Shown: positions 47,491 through 61,714 of the stretch, one piece after another
Layout: each line of letters begins with the position of its first letter
How positions within the stretch are numbered: position 1 is the stretch's first letter
Origin: Auanema rhodensis
Taxonomy: Eukaryota; Nematoda; Chromadorea; Rhabditida; Rhabditidae
Direction: 5' to 3'
Length of the DNA: 64,000 bases
NCBI GenBank assembly: GCA_964057225.1
Contig: OZ059894.1
Coordinates: 11,356,131 to 11,420,130, forward strand
Notes under the pieces: generated by a model
Seen by the model: the letters and a program-made list of their open reading frames with translations, nothing else
What the model was told of the DNA's origin: nothing
The model's database searches: none
Program-made: the position numbers and the translations under genes

Positions 47491-48667
47491 ACAGTAAAAA
47501 GTCCAATCAAGAGAGAAATTTTTTCAACACATAGTTTTTTTTTTTTTAAATATCATTGTTTTTCCTCATAACTCGGTTTAAACTCGTTCTAACCCGTTGA
47601 AATACGTCTAGAAAGTCTTTATAACATGCATATGTATGATAGAACTTCATATTTATTGTAATAGAAAATTTTATTTTCAGACGTCTTGGTTAACAATGAT
47701 ATGTTTTACCCCCTTATAATTTTTATCATAATGTTCCTTATACGGAACGCTCAATGAAACTTGCTTCCAGAAAAATTTCTTTCTATTTTTTCTTCATATG
47801 TACGTAGATACTATAGAGAACTATGATAGAAAACTTTAACATTCACGAAATCATCATTTCTCATTACGCTACGGAGGTTTAAAAAGCTGTGTTTTACCTT
47901 ATAATAGACCGGAAAACCCTTGTGTTAAAACTGGACCGTTTTTACACATATAAAAATGTCCCGTATTCGGGACCCTAATGTAACTTTTGATTCCCTATAT
48001 TTTTTTTCATGAAATTTACAATCTACTGTAGAAAGAAGAATTATTTTTATAAAAACTGTAAATTTTTGAAAAATGAAAACAAAACGAAAACAAAAACAAC
48101 TTTTTTTTGAACATTTTCTCACACAAGGGTCCCCCCTTACCTACTTTTTTTCTCATTACTCGTTTCAACCTCATCCGATCACTCTGCAAACATGTTTAAT
48201 CGTTCTAACTTGTTGAAATACGTCTTAAAAGTCTAAACAACATGCATATGCATAATAGAAACCACCCGAATAGGCCCCCACGCACTAAACGAGATATATA
48301 CATTACCAGTATAGTAATAGAACACATATTGAAGATTAATTCGATAAGAACAATTTATTGACGTAGAGAATGTTTGTTCCGAAAAACTACAATATTAAAC
48401 TATAAAAGTAACAAAAGCGTAGAGGCAGCAAAGACATGAATAAACATAAATGTAAATACAGAATTACCAGGTAGTACATAAGTATGACAAAAAATTATAA
48501 GAAAGCCATGAAAATAGAAGGTTTGTGAACAAATGAGAGGTACATCTTTGATCGTATAGTCATTTCTAAACCGTTCGTATGCTGCAGCATCGTCATAAGC
48601 GTCACTCAAGTTGAATTTCCATGTGTACTACACGATTTTCATTCTTATTGTTACATTCTTTCCCTGA

Positions 48668-48856
48668 GGGAATGGGCCGTTCCCGCCAGCAGTGCAAGAG
48701 CGGGTCGACCCGTGAGGTGGAGCTAGCAAGCCAGCATCTACCTCAAGTCTCAAAAATCGGTTAACCTTATTGTGAACCAATGGAACACATATCGAAGGTT
48801 AATTCGATAAGAACGATTACTACACTTTGATCTTAGCCAAAAGGCCGAGAAGCGAT
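48668..48856 (-). ncRNA. U2 snRNA
   Basis: Whole copy of unit 18, same as the reference by eye. Confidence 0.94.
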
Positions 48857-49299
48857 ACAGCATAGCCATGAGTATCAAAGACATCAAGCAAATGTATCGT
48901 ACTTGTTACGAGTGCACTCTCTCATTTGAATATAAAAGTGTGGTTTGACAATCTTGACTGTACAGGTCATAAATGGCTCATATAAACTGTGGATTTACTC
49001 AACTTTTGGACTTATTTTTTTCTTATTCGAAGCGCTGCACTTTTTTCTATTCTTTTTATTCAAATACTTGTATATAGTTTTATATGTACGGTTGCAAAGT
49101 TTCCGAATATTTTATATATTTTTATACAATAATTAGGAGAAGGTTAATACAATGAAATCTCCCAACTTTACAGTGTTTGTATTGCTTACAGTATCTAGAA
49201 CAACCACTCTTGTAATATTAGAGCACATATCAATCAACAACTTTTTCTAGTTATCAAAGCTTTTTTATTTCTTCAAGATATTTCAAATAAAATATAAAA

Positions 49300-49417
49300 G
49301 CTTACGACACCCGGGATTCCCAAGCCGTCTCCGATCCAAGTACTAACCGGGCCCAACGTTGCTTGACTTGCCAGATCGGACGGGATGGCGTACTTTCAAC
49401 GTGGTATGGTCGTAAGC
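49300..49417 (-). rRNA. 5S rRNA
   Basis: First 5S copy of unit 18; standard sequence. Confidence 0.96.
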
Positions 49418-49659
49418 AATGTTATATTCTTCATTATCAGTTATATCACTCTAAATCTTGTTGTTAATAGTTAGGACCACAAAGAAAACAACAGGAACAG
49501 TAACAAATGAAATGCCCAAACTTTACAGTGTTCGAGTTATTTACAGTATCTAAGACTACCTCTGTCGTGTTATTAGAGCAAACATTCGATTAACAACAAC
49601 TTTTTTTTAGTTATCAAAGCTTTTTTATTTCTTCAAAAAATTTCAAATAAAATATAAAA

Positions 49660-49777
49660 GCTTACGACACCCGGGATTCCCAAGCCGTCTCCGATCCAAG
49701 TACTAACCGGGCCCAACGCTGCTTGACTTGCCAGATCGGACGGGATGGCGTACTTTCAACGTGGTATGGTCGTAAGC
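49660..49777 (-). rRNA. 5S rRNA, A59G variant
   Basis: Second copy of unit 18; carries the same A to G change at nt 59 (49719) as the second copy of unit 17. Confidence 0.95.
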
Positions 49778-49919
49778 AATGTCATATTCTTCATTATCAG
49801 TTATATCACTCTAAATCTTGTTGTTAATAGATACGACCACAAAGAAAACAACAGGAACAGTAACAATAACAAAAAAAATTTTTTTTTCACCTATGTGTCT
49901 AAAGGTTAGCCATGTATCC

Positions 49920-49977
<58 letters not shown>

Positions 49978-51154
49978 ACAGTAAAAAGTCCAATCAAGAG
50001 AGAAATTTTTTCAACACATAGTTTTTTTTTTTTTAAATATCATTGTTTTTCCTCATAACTCGGTTTAAACTCGTTCTAACCCGTTGAAATACGTCTAGAA
50101 AGTCTTTATAACATGCATATGTATGATAGAACTTCATATTTATTGTAATAGAAAATTTTATTTTCAGACGTCTTGGTTAACAATGATATGTTTTACCCCC
50201 TTATAATTTTTATCATAATGTTCCTTATACGGAACGCTCAATGAAACTTGCTTCCAGAAAAATTTCTTTCTATTTTTTCTTCATATGTACGTAGATACTA
50301 TAGAGAACTATGATAGAAAACTTTAACATTCACGAAATCATCATTTCTCATTACGCTACGGAGGTTTAAAAAGCTGTGTTTTACCTTATAATAGACCGGA
50401 AAACCCTTGTGTTAAAACTGGACCGTTTTTACACATATAAAAATGTCCCGTATTCGGGACCCTAATGTAACTTTTGATTCCCTATATTTTTTTTCATGAA
50501 ATTTACAATCTACTGTAGAAAGAAGAATTATTTTTATAAAAACTGTAAATTTTTGAAAAATGAAAACAAAACGAAAACAAAAACAACTTTTTTTTGAACA
50601 TTTTCTCACACAAGGGTCCCCCCTTACCTACTTTTTTTCTCATTACTCGTTTCAACCTCATCCGATCACTCTGCAAACATGTTTAATCGTTCTAACTTGT
50701 TGAAATACGTCTTAAAAGTCTAAACAACATGCATATGCATAATAGAAACCACCCGAATAGGCCCCCACGCACTAAACGAGATATATACATTACCAGTATA
50801 GTAATAGAACACATATTGAAGATTAATTCGATAAGAACAATTTATTGACGTAGAGAATGTTTGTTCCGAAAAACTACAATATTAAACTATAAAAGTAACA
50901 AAAGCGTAGAGGCAGCAAAGACATGAATAAACATAAATGTAAATACAGAATTACCAGGTAGTACATAAGTATGACAAAAAATTATAAGAAAGCCATGAAA
51001 ATAGAAGGTTTGTGAACAAATGAGAGGTACATCTTTGATCGTATAGTCATTTCTAAACCGTTCGTATGCTGCAGCATCGTCATAAGCGTCACTCAAGTTG
51101 AATTTCCATGTGTACTACACGATTTTCATTCTTATTGTTACATTCTTTCCCTGA

Positions 51155-51343
51155 GGGAATGGGCCGTTCCCGCCAGCAGTGCAAGAGCGGGTCGACCCGT
51201 GAGGTGGAGCTAGCAAGCCAGCATCTACCTCAAGTCTCAAAAATCGGTTAACCTTATTGTGAACCAATGGAACACATATCGAAGGTTAATTCGATAAGAA
51301 CGATTACTACACTTTGATCTTAGCCAAAAGGCCGAGAAGCGAT
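51155..51343 (-). ncRNA. U2 snRNA
   Basis: Whole copy of unit 19, same as the reference by eye. Confidence 0.94.
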
Positions 51344-51786
51344 ACAGCATAGCCATGAGTATCAAAGACATCAAGCAAATGTATCGTACTTGTTACGAGT
51401 GCACTCTCTCATTTGAATATAAAAGTGTGGTTTGACAATCTTGACTGTACAGGTCATAAATGGCTCATATAAACTGTGGATTTACTCAACTTTTGGACTT
51501 ATTTTTTTCTTATTCGAAGCGCTGCACTTTTTTCTATTCTTTTTATTCAAATACTTGTATATAGTTTTATATGTACGGTTGCAAAGTTTCCGAATATTTT
51601 ATATATTTTTATACAATAATTAGGAGAAGGTTAATACAATGAAATCTCCCAACTTTACAGTGTTTGTATTGCTTACAGTATCTAGAACAACCACTCTTGT
51701 AATATTAGAGCACATATCAATCAACAACTTTTTCTAGTTATCAAAGCTTTTTTATTTCTTCAAGATATTTCAAATAAAATATAAAA

Positions 51787-51904
51787 GCTTACGACACCCG
51801 GGATTCCCAAGCCGTCTCCGATCCAAGTACTAACCGGGCCCAACGTTGCTTGACTTGCCAGATCGGACGGGATGGCGTACTTTCAACGTGGTATGGTCGT
51901 AAGC
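51787..51904 (-). rRNA. 5S rRNA
   Basis: First 5S copy of unit 19; standard sequence. Confidence 0.96.
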
Positions 51905-52146
51905 AATGTTATATTCTTCATTATCAGTTATATCACTCTAAATCTTGTTGTTAATAGTTAGGACCACAAAGAAAACAACAGGAACAGTAACAAATGAAAT
52001 GCCCAAACTTTACAGTGTTCGAGTTATTTACAGTATCTAAGACTACCTCTGTCGTGTTATTAGAGCAAACATTCGATTAACAACAACTTTTTTTTAGTTA
52101 TCAAAGCTTTTTTATTTCTTCAAAAAATTTCAAATAAAATATAAAA

Positions 52147-52264
52147 GCTTACGACACCCGGGATTCCCAAGCCGTCTCCGATCCAAGTACTAACCGGGCC
52201 CAACGTTGCTTGACTTGCCAGATCGGACGGGATGGCGTACTTTCAACGTGGTATGGTCGTAAGC
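52147..52264 (-). rRNA. 5S rRNA
   Basis: Second 5S copy of unit 19; standard sequence. Confidence 0.96.
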
Positions 52265-52406
52265 AATGTCATATTCTTCATTATCAGTTATATCACTCTA
52301 AATCTTGTTGTTAATAGATACGACCACAAAGAAAACAACAGGAACAGTAACAATAACAAATAAAATTTTTTTTTCACCTATGTGTCTAAAGGTTAGCCAT
52401 GTATCC

Positions 52407-52460
<54 letters not shown>

Positions 52461-53637
52461 ACAGTAAAAAGTCCAATCAAGAGAGAAATTTTTTCAACAC
52501 ATAGTTGTTTTTTTTTTAAATATCATTGTTTTTCCTCATAACTCGGTTTAAACTCGTTCTAACCCGTTGAAATACGTCTAGAAAGTCTTTATAACATGCA
52601 TATGTATGATAGAACTTCATATTTATTGTAATAGAAAATTTTATTTTCAGACGTCTTGGTTAACAATGATATGTTTTACCCCCTTATAATTTTTATCATA
52701 ATGTTCCTTATACGGAACGCTCAATGAAACTTGCTTCCAGAAAAATTTCTTTCTATTTTTTCTTCATATGTACGTAGATACTATAGAGAACTATGATAGA
52801 AAACTTTAACATTCACGAAATCATCATTTCTCATTACGCTACGGAGGTTTAAAAAGCTGTGTTTTACCTTATAATAGACCGGAAAACCCTTGTGTTAAAA
52901 CTGGACCGTTTTTACACATATAAAAATGTCCCGTATTCGGGACCCTAATGTAACTTTTGATTCCCTATATTTTTTTTCATGAAATTTACAATCTACTGTA
53001 GAAAGAAGAATTATTTTTATAAAAACTGTAAATTTTTGAAAAATGAAAACAAAACGAAAACAAAAACAACTTTTTTTTGAACATTTTCTCACACAAGGGT
53101 CCCCCCTTACCTACTTTTTTTCTCATTACTCGTTTCAACCTCATCCGATCACTCTGCAAACATGTTTAATCGTTCTAACTTGTTGAAATACGTCTTAAAA
53201 GTCTAAACAACATGCATATGCATAATAGAAACCACCCGAATAGGCCCCCACGCACTAAACGAGATATATACATTACCAGTATAGTAATAGAACACATATT
53301 GAAGATTAATTCGATAAGAACAATTTATTGACGTAGAGAATGTTTGTTCCGAAAAACTACAATATTAAACTATAAAAGTAACAAAAGCGTAGAGGCAGCA
53401 AAGACATGAATAAACATAAATGTAAATACAGAATTACCAGGTAGTACATAAGTATGACAAAAAATTATAAGAAAGCCATGAAAATAGAAGGTTTGTGAAC
53501 AAATGAGAGGTACATCTTTGATCGTATAGTCATTTCTAAACCGTTCGTATGCTGCAGCATCGTCATAAGCGTCACTCAAGTTGAATTTCCATGTGTACTA
53601 CACGATTTTCATTCTTATTGTTACATTCTTTCCCTGA

Positions 53638-53826
53638 GGGAATGGGCCGTTCCCGCCAGCAGTGCAAGAGCGGGTCGACCCGTGAGGTGGAGCTAGCAAG
53701 CCAGCATCTACCTCAAGTCTCAAAAATCGGTTAACCTTATTGTGAACCAATGGAACACATATCGAAGGTTAATTCGATAAGAACGATTACTACACTTTGA
53801 TCTTAGCCAAAAGGCCGAGAAGCGAT
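53638..53826 (-). ncRNA. U2 snRNA
   Basis: Whole copy of unit 20, same as the reference by eye. Confidence 0.94.
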
Positions 53827-54269
53827 ACAGCATAGCCATGAGTATCAAAGACATCAAGCAAATGTATCGTACTTGTTACGAGTGCACTCTCTCATTTGAA
53901 TATAAAAGTGTGGTTTGACAATCTTGACTGTACAGGTCATAAATGGCTCATATAAACTGTGGATTTACTCAACTTTTGGACTTATTTTTTTCTTATTCGA
54001 AGCGCTGCACTTTTTTCTATTCTTTTTATTCAAATACTTGTATATAGTTTTATATGTACGGTTGCAAAGTTTCCGAATATTTTATATATTTTTATACAAT
54101 AATTAGGAGAAGGTTAATACAATGAAATCTCCCAACTTTACAGTGTTTGTATTGCTTACAGTATCTAGAACAACCACTCTTGTAATATTAGAGCACATAT
54201 CAATCAACAACTTTTTCTAGTTATCAAAGCTTTTTTATTTCTTCAAGATATTTCAAATAAAATATAAAA

Positions 54270-54387
54270 GCTTACGACACCCGGGATTCCCAAGCCGTCT
54301 CCGATCCAAGTACTAACCGGGCCCAACGTTGCTTGACTTGCCAGATCGGACGGGATGGCGTACTTTCAACGTGGTATGGTCGTAAGC
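54270..54387 (-). rRNA. 5S rRNA
   Basis: First 5S copy of unit 20; standard sequence. Confidence 0.96.
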
Positions 54388-54629
54388 AATGTTATATTCT
54401 TCATTATCAGTTATATCACTCTAAATCTTGTTGTTAATAGTTAGGACCACAAAGAAAACAACAGGAACAGTAACAAATGAAATGCCCAAACTTTACAGTG
54501 TTCGAGTTATTTACAGTATCTAAGACTACCTCTGTCGTGTTATTAGAGCAAACATTCGATTAACAACAACTTTTTTTTAGTTATCAAAGCTTTTTTATTT
54601 CTTCAAAAAATTTCAAATAAAATATAAAA

Positions 54630-54747
54630 GCTTACGACACCCGGGATTCCCAAGCCGTCTCCGATCCAAGTACTAACCGGGCCCAACGTTGCTTGACTTG
54701 CCAGATCGGACGGGATGGCGTACTTTCAACGTGGTATGGTCGTAAGC
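54630..54747 (-). rRNA. 5S rRNA
   Basis: Second 5S copy of unit 20; standard sequence. Confidence 0.96.
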
Positions 54748-54889
54748 AATGTCATATTCTTCATTATCAGTTATATCACTCTAAATCTTGTTGTTAATAG
54801 ATACGACCACAAAGAAAACAACAGGAACAGTAACAATAACAAAAAAAATTTTTTTTTCACCTATGTGTCTAAAGGTTAGCCATGTATCC

Positions 54890-54939
<50 letters not shown>

Positions 54940-56116
54940 ACAGTAAAAAGTCCAATCAAGAGAGAAATTTTTTCAACACATAGTTGTTTTTTTTTTAAAT
55001 ATCATTGTTTTTCCTCATAACTCGGTTTAAACTCGTTCTAACCCGTTGAAATACGTCTAGAAAGTCTTTATAACATGCATATGTATGATAGAACTTCATA
55101 TTTATTGTAATAGAAAATTTTATTTTCAGACGTCTTGGTTAACAATGATATGTTTTACCCCCTTATAATTTTTATCATAATGTTCCTTATACGGAACGCT
55201 CAATGAAACTTGCTTCCAGAAAAATTTCTTTCTATTTTTTCTTCATATGTACGTAGATACTATAGAGAACTATGATAGAAAACTTTAACATTCACGAAAT
55301 CATCATTTCTCATTACGCTACGGAGGTTTAAAAAGCTGTGTTTTACCTTATAATAGACCGGAAAACCCTTGTGTTAAAACTGGACCGTTTTTACACATAT
55401 AAAAATGTCCCGTATTCGGGACCCTAATGTAACTTTTGATTCCCTATATTTTTTTTCATGAAATTTACAATCTACTGTAGAAAGAAGAATTATTTTTATA
55501 AAAACTGTAAATTTTTGAAAAATGAAAACAAAACGAAAACAAAAACAACTTTTTTTTGAACATTTTCTCACACAAGGGTCCCCCCTTACCTACTTTTTTT
55601 CTCATTACTCGTTTCAACCTCATCCGATCACTCTGCAAACATGTTTAATCGTTCTAACTTGTTGAAATACGTCTTAAAAGTCTAAACAACATGCATATGC
55701 ATAATAGAAACCACCCGAATAGGCCCCCACGCACTAAACGAGATATATACATTACCAGTATAGTAATAGAACACATATTGAAGATTAATTCGATAAGAAC
55801 AATTTATTGACGTAGAGAATGTTTGTTCCGAAAAACTACAATATTAAACTATAAAAGTAACAAAAGCGTAGAGGCAGCAAAGACATGAATAAACATAAAT
55901 GTAAATACAGAATTACCAGGTAGTACATAAGTATGACAAAAAATTATAAGAAAGCCATGAAAATAGAAGGTTTGTGAACAAATGAGAGGTACATCTTTGA
56001 TCGTATAGTCATTTCTAAACCGTTCGTATGCTGCAGCATCGTCATAAGCGTCACTCAAGTTGAATTTCCATGTGTACTACACGATTTTCATTCTTATTGT
56101 TACATTCTTTCCCTGA

Positions 56117-56305
56117 GGGAATGGGCCGTTCCCGCCAGCAGTGCAAGAGCGGGTCGACCCGTGAGGTGGAGCTAGCAAGCCAGCATCTACCTCAAGTCTC
56201 AAAAATCGGTTAACCTTATTGTGAACCAATGGAACACATATCGAAGGTTAATTCGATAAGAACGATTACTACACTTTGATCTTAGCCAAAAGGCCGAGAA
56301 GCGAT
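56117..56305 (-). ncRNA. U2 snRNA
   Basis: Whole copy of unit 21, same as the reference by eye. Confidence 0.94.
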
Positions 56306-56748
56306 ACAGCATAGCCATGAGTATCAAAGACATCAAGCAAATGTATCGTACTTGTTACGAGTGCACTCTCTCATTTGAATATAAAAGTGTGGTTTGACAA
56401 TCTTGACTGTACAGGTCATAAATGGCTCATATAAACTGTGGATTTACTCAACTTTTGGACTTATTTTTTTCTTATTCGAAGCGCTGCACTTTTTTCTATT
56501 CTTTTTATTCAAATACTTGTATATAGTTTTATATGTACGGTTGCAAAGTTTCCGAATATTTTATATATTTTTATACAATAATTAGGAGAAGGTTAATACA
56601 ATGAAATCTCCCAACTTTACAGTGTTTGTATTGCTTACAGTATCTAGAACAACCACTCTTGTAATATTAGAGCACATATCAATCAACAACTTTTTCTAGT
56701 TATCAAAGCTTTTTTATTTCTTCAAGATATTTCAAATAAAATATAAAA

Positions 56749-56866
56749 GCTTACGACACCCGGGATTCCCAAGCCGTCTCCGATCCAAGTACTAACCGGG
56801 CCCAACGTTGCTTGACTTGCCAGATCGGACGGGATGGCGTACTTTCAACGTGGTATGGTCGTAAGC
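56749..56866 (-). rRNA. 5S rRNA
   Basis: First 5S copy of unit 21; standard sequence. Confidence 0.96.
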
Positions 56867-57108
56867 AATGTTATATTCTTCATTATCAGTTATATCACTC
56901 TAAATCTTGTTGTTAATAGTTAGGACCACAAAGAAAACAACAGGAACAGTAACAAATGAAATGCCCAAACTTTACAGTGTTCGAGTTATTTACAGTATCT
57001 AAGACTACCTCTGTCGTGTTATTAGAGCAAACATTCGATTAACAACAACTTTTTTTTAGTTATCAAAGCTTTTTTATTTCTTCAAAAAATTTCAAATAAA
57101 ATATAAAA

Positions 57109-57226
57109 GCTTACGACACCCGGGATTCCCAAGCCGTCTCCGATCCAAGTACTAACCGGGCCCAACGTTGCTTGACTTGCCAGATCGGACGGGATGGCGT
57201 ACTTTCAACGTGGTATGGTCGTAAGC
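57109..57226 (-). rRNA. 5S rRNA
   Basis: Second 5S copy of unit 21; standard sequence. Confidence 0.96.
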
Positions 57227-57368
57227 AATGTCATATTCTTCATTATCAGTTATATCACTCTAAATCTTGTTGTTAATAGATACGACCACAAAGAAAACAA
57301 CAGGAACAGTAACAATAACAAAAAAAATTTTTTTTTCACCTATGTGTCTAAAGGTTAGCCATGTATCC

Positions 57369-57418
<50 letters not shown>

Positions 57419-58595
57419 ACAGTAAAAAGTCCAATCAAGAGAGAAATTTTTTCAACACATAGTTGTTTTTTTTTTAAATATCATTGTTTTTCCTCATAAC
57501 TCGGTTTAAACTCGTTCTAACCCGTTGAAATACGTCTAGAAAGTCTTTATAACATGCATATGTATGATAGAACTTCATATTTATTGTAATAGAAAATTTT
57601 ATTTTCAGACGTCTTGGTTAACAATGATATGTTTTACCCCCTTATAATTTTTATCATAATGTTCCTTATACGGAACGCTCAATGAAACTTGCTTCCAGAA
57701 AAATTTCTTTCTATTTTTTCTTCATATGTACGTAGATACTATAGAGAACTATGATAGAAAACTTTAACATTCACGAAATCATCATTTCTCATTACGCTAC
57801 GGAGGTTTAAAAAGCTGTGTTTTACCTTATAATAGACCGGAAAACCCTTGTGTTAAAACTGGACCGTTTTTACACATATAAAAATGTCCCGTATTCGGGA
57901 CCCTAATGTAACTTTTGATTCCCTATATTTTTTTTCATGAAATTTACAATCTACTGTAGAAAGAAGAATTATTTTTATAAAAACTGTAAATTTTTGAAAA
58001 ATGAAAACAAAACGAAAACAAAAACAACTTTTTTTTGAACATTTTCTCACACAAGGGTCCCCCCTTACCTACTTTTTTTCTCATTACTCGTTTCAACCTC
58101 ATCCGATCACTCTGCAAACATGTTTAATCGTTCTAACTTGTTGAAATACGTCTTAAAAGTCTAAACAACATGCATATGCATAATAGAAACCACCCGAATA
58201 GGCCCCCACGCACTAAACGAGATATATACATTACCAGTATAGTAATAGAACACATATTGAAGATTAATTCGATAAGAACAATTTATTGACGTAGAGAATG
58301 TTTGTTCCGAAAAACTACAATATTAAACTATAAAAGTAACAAAAGCGTAGAGGCAGCAAAGACATGAATAAACATAAATGTAAATACAGAATTACCAGGT
58401 AGTACATAAGTATGACAAAAAATTATAAGAAAGCCATGAAAATAGAAGGTTTGTGAACAAATGAGAGGTACATCTTTGATCGTATAGTCATTTCTAAACC
58501 GTTCGTATGCTGCAGCATCGTCATAAGCGTCACTCAAGTTGAATTTCCATGTGTACTACACGATTTTCATTCTTATTGTTACATTCTTTCCCTGA

Positions 58596-58784
58596 GGGAA
58601 TGGGCCGTTCCCGCCAGCAGTGCAAGAGCGGGTCGACCCGTGAGGTGGAGCTAGCAAGCCAGCATCTACCTCAAGTCTCAAAAATCGGTTAACCTTATTG
58701 TGAACCAATGGAACACATATCGAAGGTTAATTCGATAAGAACGATTACTACACTTTGATCTTAGCCAAAAGGCCGAGAAGCGAT
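58596..58784 (-). ncRNA. U2 snRNA
   Basis: Whole copy of unit 22, same as the reference by eye. Confidence 0.94.
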
Positions 58785-59227
58785 ACAGCATAGCCATGAG
58801 TATCAAAGACATCAAGCAAATGTATCGTACTTGTTACGAGTGCACTCTCTCATTTGAATATAAAAGTGTGGTTTGACAATCTTGACTGTACAGGTCATAA
58901 ATGGCTCATATAAACTGTGGATTTACTCAACTTTTGGACTTATTTTTTTCTTATTCGAAGCGCTGCACTTTTTTCTATTCTTTTTATTCAAATACTTGTA
59001 TATAGTTTTATATGTACGGTTGCAAAGTTTCCGAATATTTTATATATTTTTATACAATAATTAGGAGAAGGTTAATACAATGAAATCTCCCAACTTTACA
59101 GTGTTTGTATTGCTTACAGTATCTAGAACAACCACTCTTGTAATATTAGAGCACATATCAATCAACAACTTTTTCTAGTTATCAAAGCTTTTTTATTTCT
59201 TCAAGATATTTCAAATAAAATATAAAA

Positions 59228-59345
59228 GCTTACGACACCCGGGATTCCCAAGCCGTCTCCGATCCAAGTACTAACCGGGCCCAACGTTGCTTGACTTGCC
59301 AGATCGGACGGGATGGCGTACTTTCAACGTGGTATGGTCGTAAGC
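59228..59345 (-). rRNA. 5S rRNA
   Basis: First 5S copy of unit 22; standard sequence. Confidence 0.96.
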
Positions 59346-59587
59346 AATGTTATATTCTTCATTATCAGTTATATCACTCTAAATCTTGTTGTTAATAGTT
59401 AGGACCACAAAGAAAACAACAGGAACAGTAACAAATGAAATGCCCAAACTTTACAGTGTTCGAGTTATTTACAGTATCTAAGACTACCTCTGTCGTGTTA
59501 TTAGAGCAAACATTCGATTAACAACAACTTTTTTTTAGTTATCAAAGCTTTTTTATTTCTTCAAAAAATTTCAAATAAAATATAAAA

Positions 59588-59705
59588 GCTTACGACACCC
59601 GGGATTCCCAAGCCGTCTCCGATCCAAGTACTAACCGGGCCCAACGTTGCTTGACTTGCCAGATCGGACGGGATGGCGTACTTTCAACGTGGTATGGTCG
59701 TAAGC
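59588..59705 (-). rRNA. 5S rRNA
   Basis: Second 5S copy of unit 22; standard sequence. Confidence 0.96.
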
Positions 59706-59847
59706 AATGTCATATTCTTCATTATCAGTTATATCACTCTAAATCTTGTTGTTAATAGATACGACCACAAAGAAAACAACAGGAACAGTAACAATAACAA
59801 ATAAAATTTTTTTTTCACCTATGTGTCTAAAGGTTAGCCATGTATCC

Positions 59848-59905
<58 letters not shown>

Positions 59906-61082
59906 ACAGTAAAAAGTCCAATCAAGAGAGAAATTTTTTCAACACATAGTTGTTTTTTTTTTAAATATCATTGTTTTTCCTCATAACTCGGTTTAAACTC
60001 GTTCTAACCCGTTGAAATACGTCTAGAAAGTCTTTATAACATGCATATGTATGATAGAACTTCATATTTATTGTAATAGAAAATTTTATTTTCAGACGTC
60101 TTGGTTAACAATGATATGTTTTACCCCCTTATAATTTTTATCATAATGTTCCTTATACGGAACGCTCAATGAAACTTGCTTCCAGAAAAATTTCTTTCTA
60201 TTTTTTCTTCATATGTACGTAGATACTATAGAGAACTATGATAGAAAACTTTAACATTCACGAAATCATCATTTCTCATTACGCTACGGAGGTTTAAAAA
60301 GCTGTGTTTTACCTTATAATAGACCGGAAAACCCTTGTGTTAAAACTGGACCGTTTTTACACATATAAAAATGTCCCGTATTCGGGACCCTAATGTAACT
60401 TTTGATTCCCTATATTTTTTTTCATGAAATTTACAATCTACTGTAGAAAGAAGAATTATTTTTATAAAAACTGTAAATTTTTGAAAAATGAAAACAAAAC
60501 GAAAACAAAAACAACTTTTTTTTGAACATTTTCTCACACAAGGGTCCCCCCTTACCTACTTTTTTTCTCATTACTCGTTTCAACCTCATCCGATCACTCT
60601 GCAAACATGTTTAATCGTTCTAACTTGTTGAAATACGTCTTAAAAGTCTAAACAACATGCATATGCATAATAGAAACCACCCGAATAGGCCCCCACGCAC
60701 TAAACGAGATATATACATTACCAGTATAGTAATAGAACACATATTGAAGATTAATTCGATAAGAACAATTTATTGACGTAGAGAATGTTTGTTCCGAAAA
60801 ACTACAATATTAAACTATAAAAGTAACAAAAGCGTAGAGGCAGCAAAGACATGAATAAACATAAATGTAAATACAGAATTACCAGGTAGTACATAAGTAT
60901 GACAAAAAATTATAAGAAAGCCATGAAAATAGAAGGTTTGTGAACAAATGAGAGGTACATCTTTGATCGTATAGTCATTTCTAAACCGTTCGTATGCTGC
61001 AGCATCGTCATAAGCGTCACTCAAGTTGAATTTCCATGTGTACTACACGATTTTCATTCTTATTGTTACATTCTTTCCCTGA

Positions 61083-61271
61083 GGGAATGGGCCGTTCCCG
61101 CCAGCAGTGCAAGAGCGGGTCGACCCGTGAGGTGGAGCTAGCAAGCCAGCATCTACCTCAAGTCTCAAAAATCGGTTAACCTTATTGTGAACCAATGGAA
61201 CACATATCGAAGGTTAATTCGATAAGAACGATTACTACACTTTGATCTTAGCCAAAAGGCCGAGAAGCGAT
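61083..61271 (-). ncRNA. U2 snRNA
   Basis: Whole copy of unit 23, same as the reference by eye. Confidence 0.94.
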
Positions 61272-61714
61272 ACAGCATAGCCATGAGTATCAAAGACATC
61301 AAGCAAATGTATCGTACTTGTTACGAGTGCACTCTCTCATTTGAATATAAAAGTGTGGTTTGACAATCTTGACTGTACAGGTCATAAATGGCTCATATAA
61401 ACTGTGGATTTACTCAACTTTTGGACTTATTTTTTTCTTATTCGAAGCGCTGCACTTTTTTCTATTCTTTTTATTCAAATACTTGTATATAGTTTTATAT
61501 GTACGGTTGCAAAGTTTCCGAATATTTTATATATTTTTATACAATAATTAGGAGAAGGTTAATACAATGAAATCTCCCAACTTTACAGTGTTTGTATTGC
61601 TTACAGTATCTAGAACAACCACTCTTGTAATATTAGAGCACATATCAATCAACAACTTTTTCTAGTTATCAAAGCTTTTTTATTTCTTCAAGATATTTCA
61701 AATAAAATATAAAA

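Larger units (their letters stand above)
46181..48667 (-). repeat. Array unit 17 (2487 bp, variant 5S)
   Basis: TA tract 53 bp. Has the 5S variant at 47232, a g to t change at 47537 shared with unit 18, and a private a to g near 47065. Relic U2 piece 48316-48355. Confidence 0.95.
48668..51154 (-). repeat. Array unit 18 (2487 bp, variant 5S)
   Basis: Shares with unit 17 the 5S variant (49719), the T-run change (50024) and the 53-bp TA tract. Relic U2 piece 50803-50842. Confidence 0.95.
51155..53637 (-). repeat. Array unit 19 (2483 bp)
   Basis: TA tract 49 bp. Has an a to t change at 52361 that recurs only in unit 22. Relic U2 piece 53286-53325. Confidence 0.95.
53638..56116 (-). repeat. Array unit 20 (2479 bp)
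   Basis: Standard unit. TA tract 45 bp; relic U2 piece 55765-55804. Confidence 0.95.
56117..58595 (-). repeat. Array unit 21 (2479 bp)
   Basis: Standard unit. TA tract 45 bp, as in unit 20; relic U2 piece 58244-58283. Confidence 0.95.
58596..61082 (-). repeat. Array unit 22 (2487 bp)
   Basis: TA tract 53 bp. Carries the a to t change at 59802 otherwise seen only in unit 19. Relic U2 piece 60731-60770. Confidence 0.95.
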
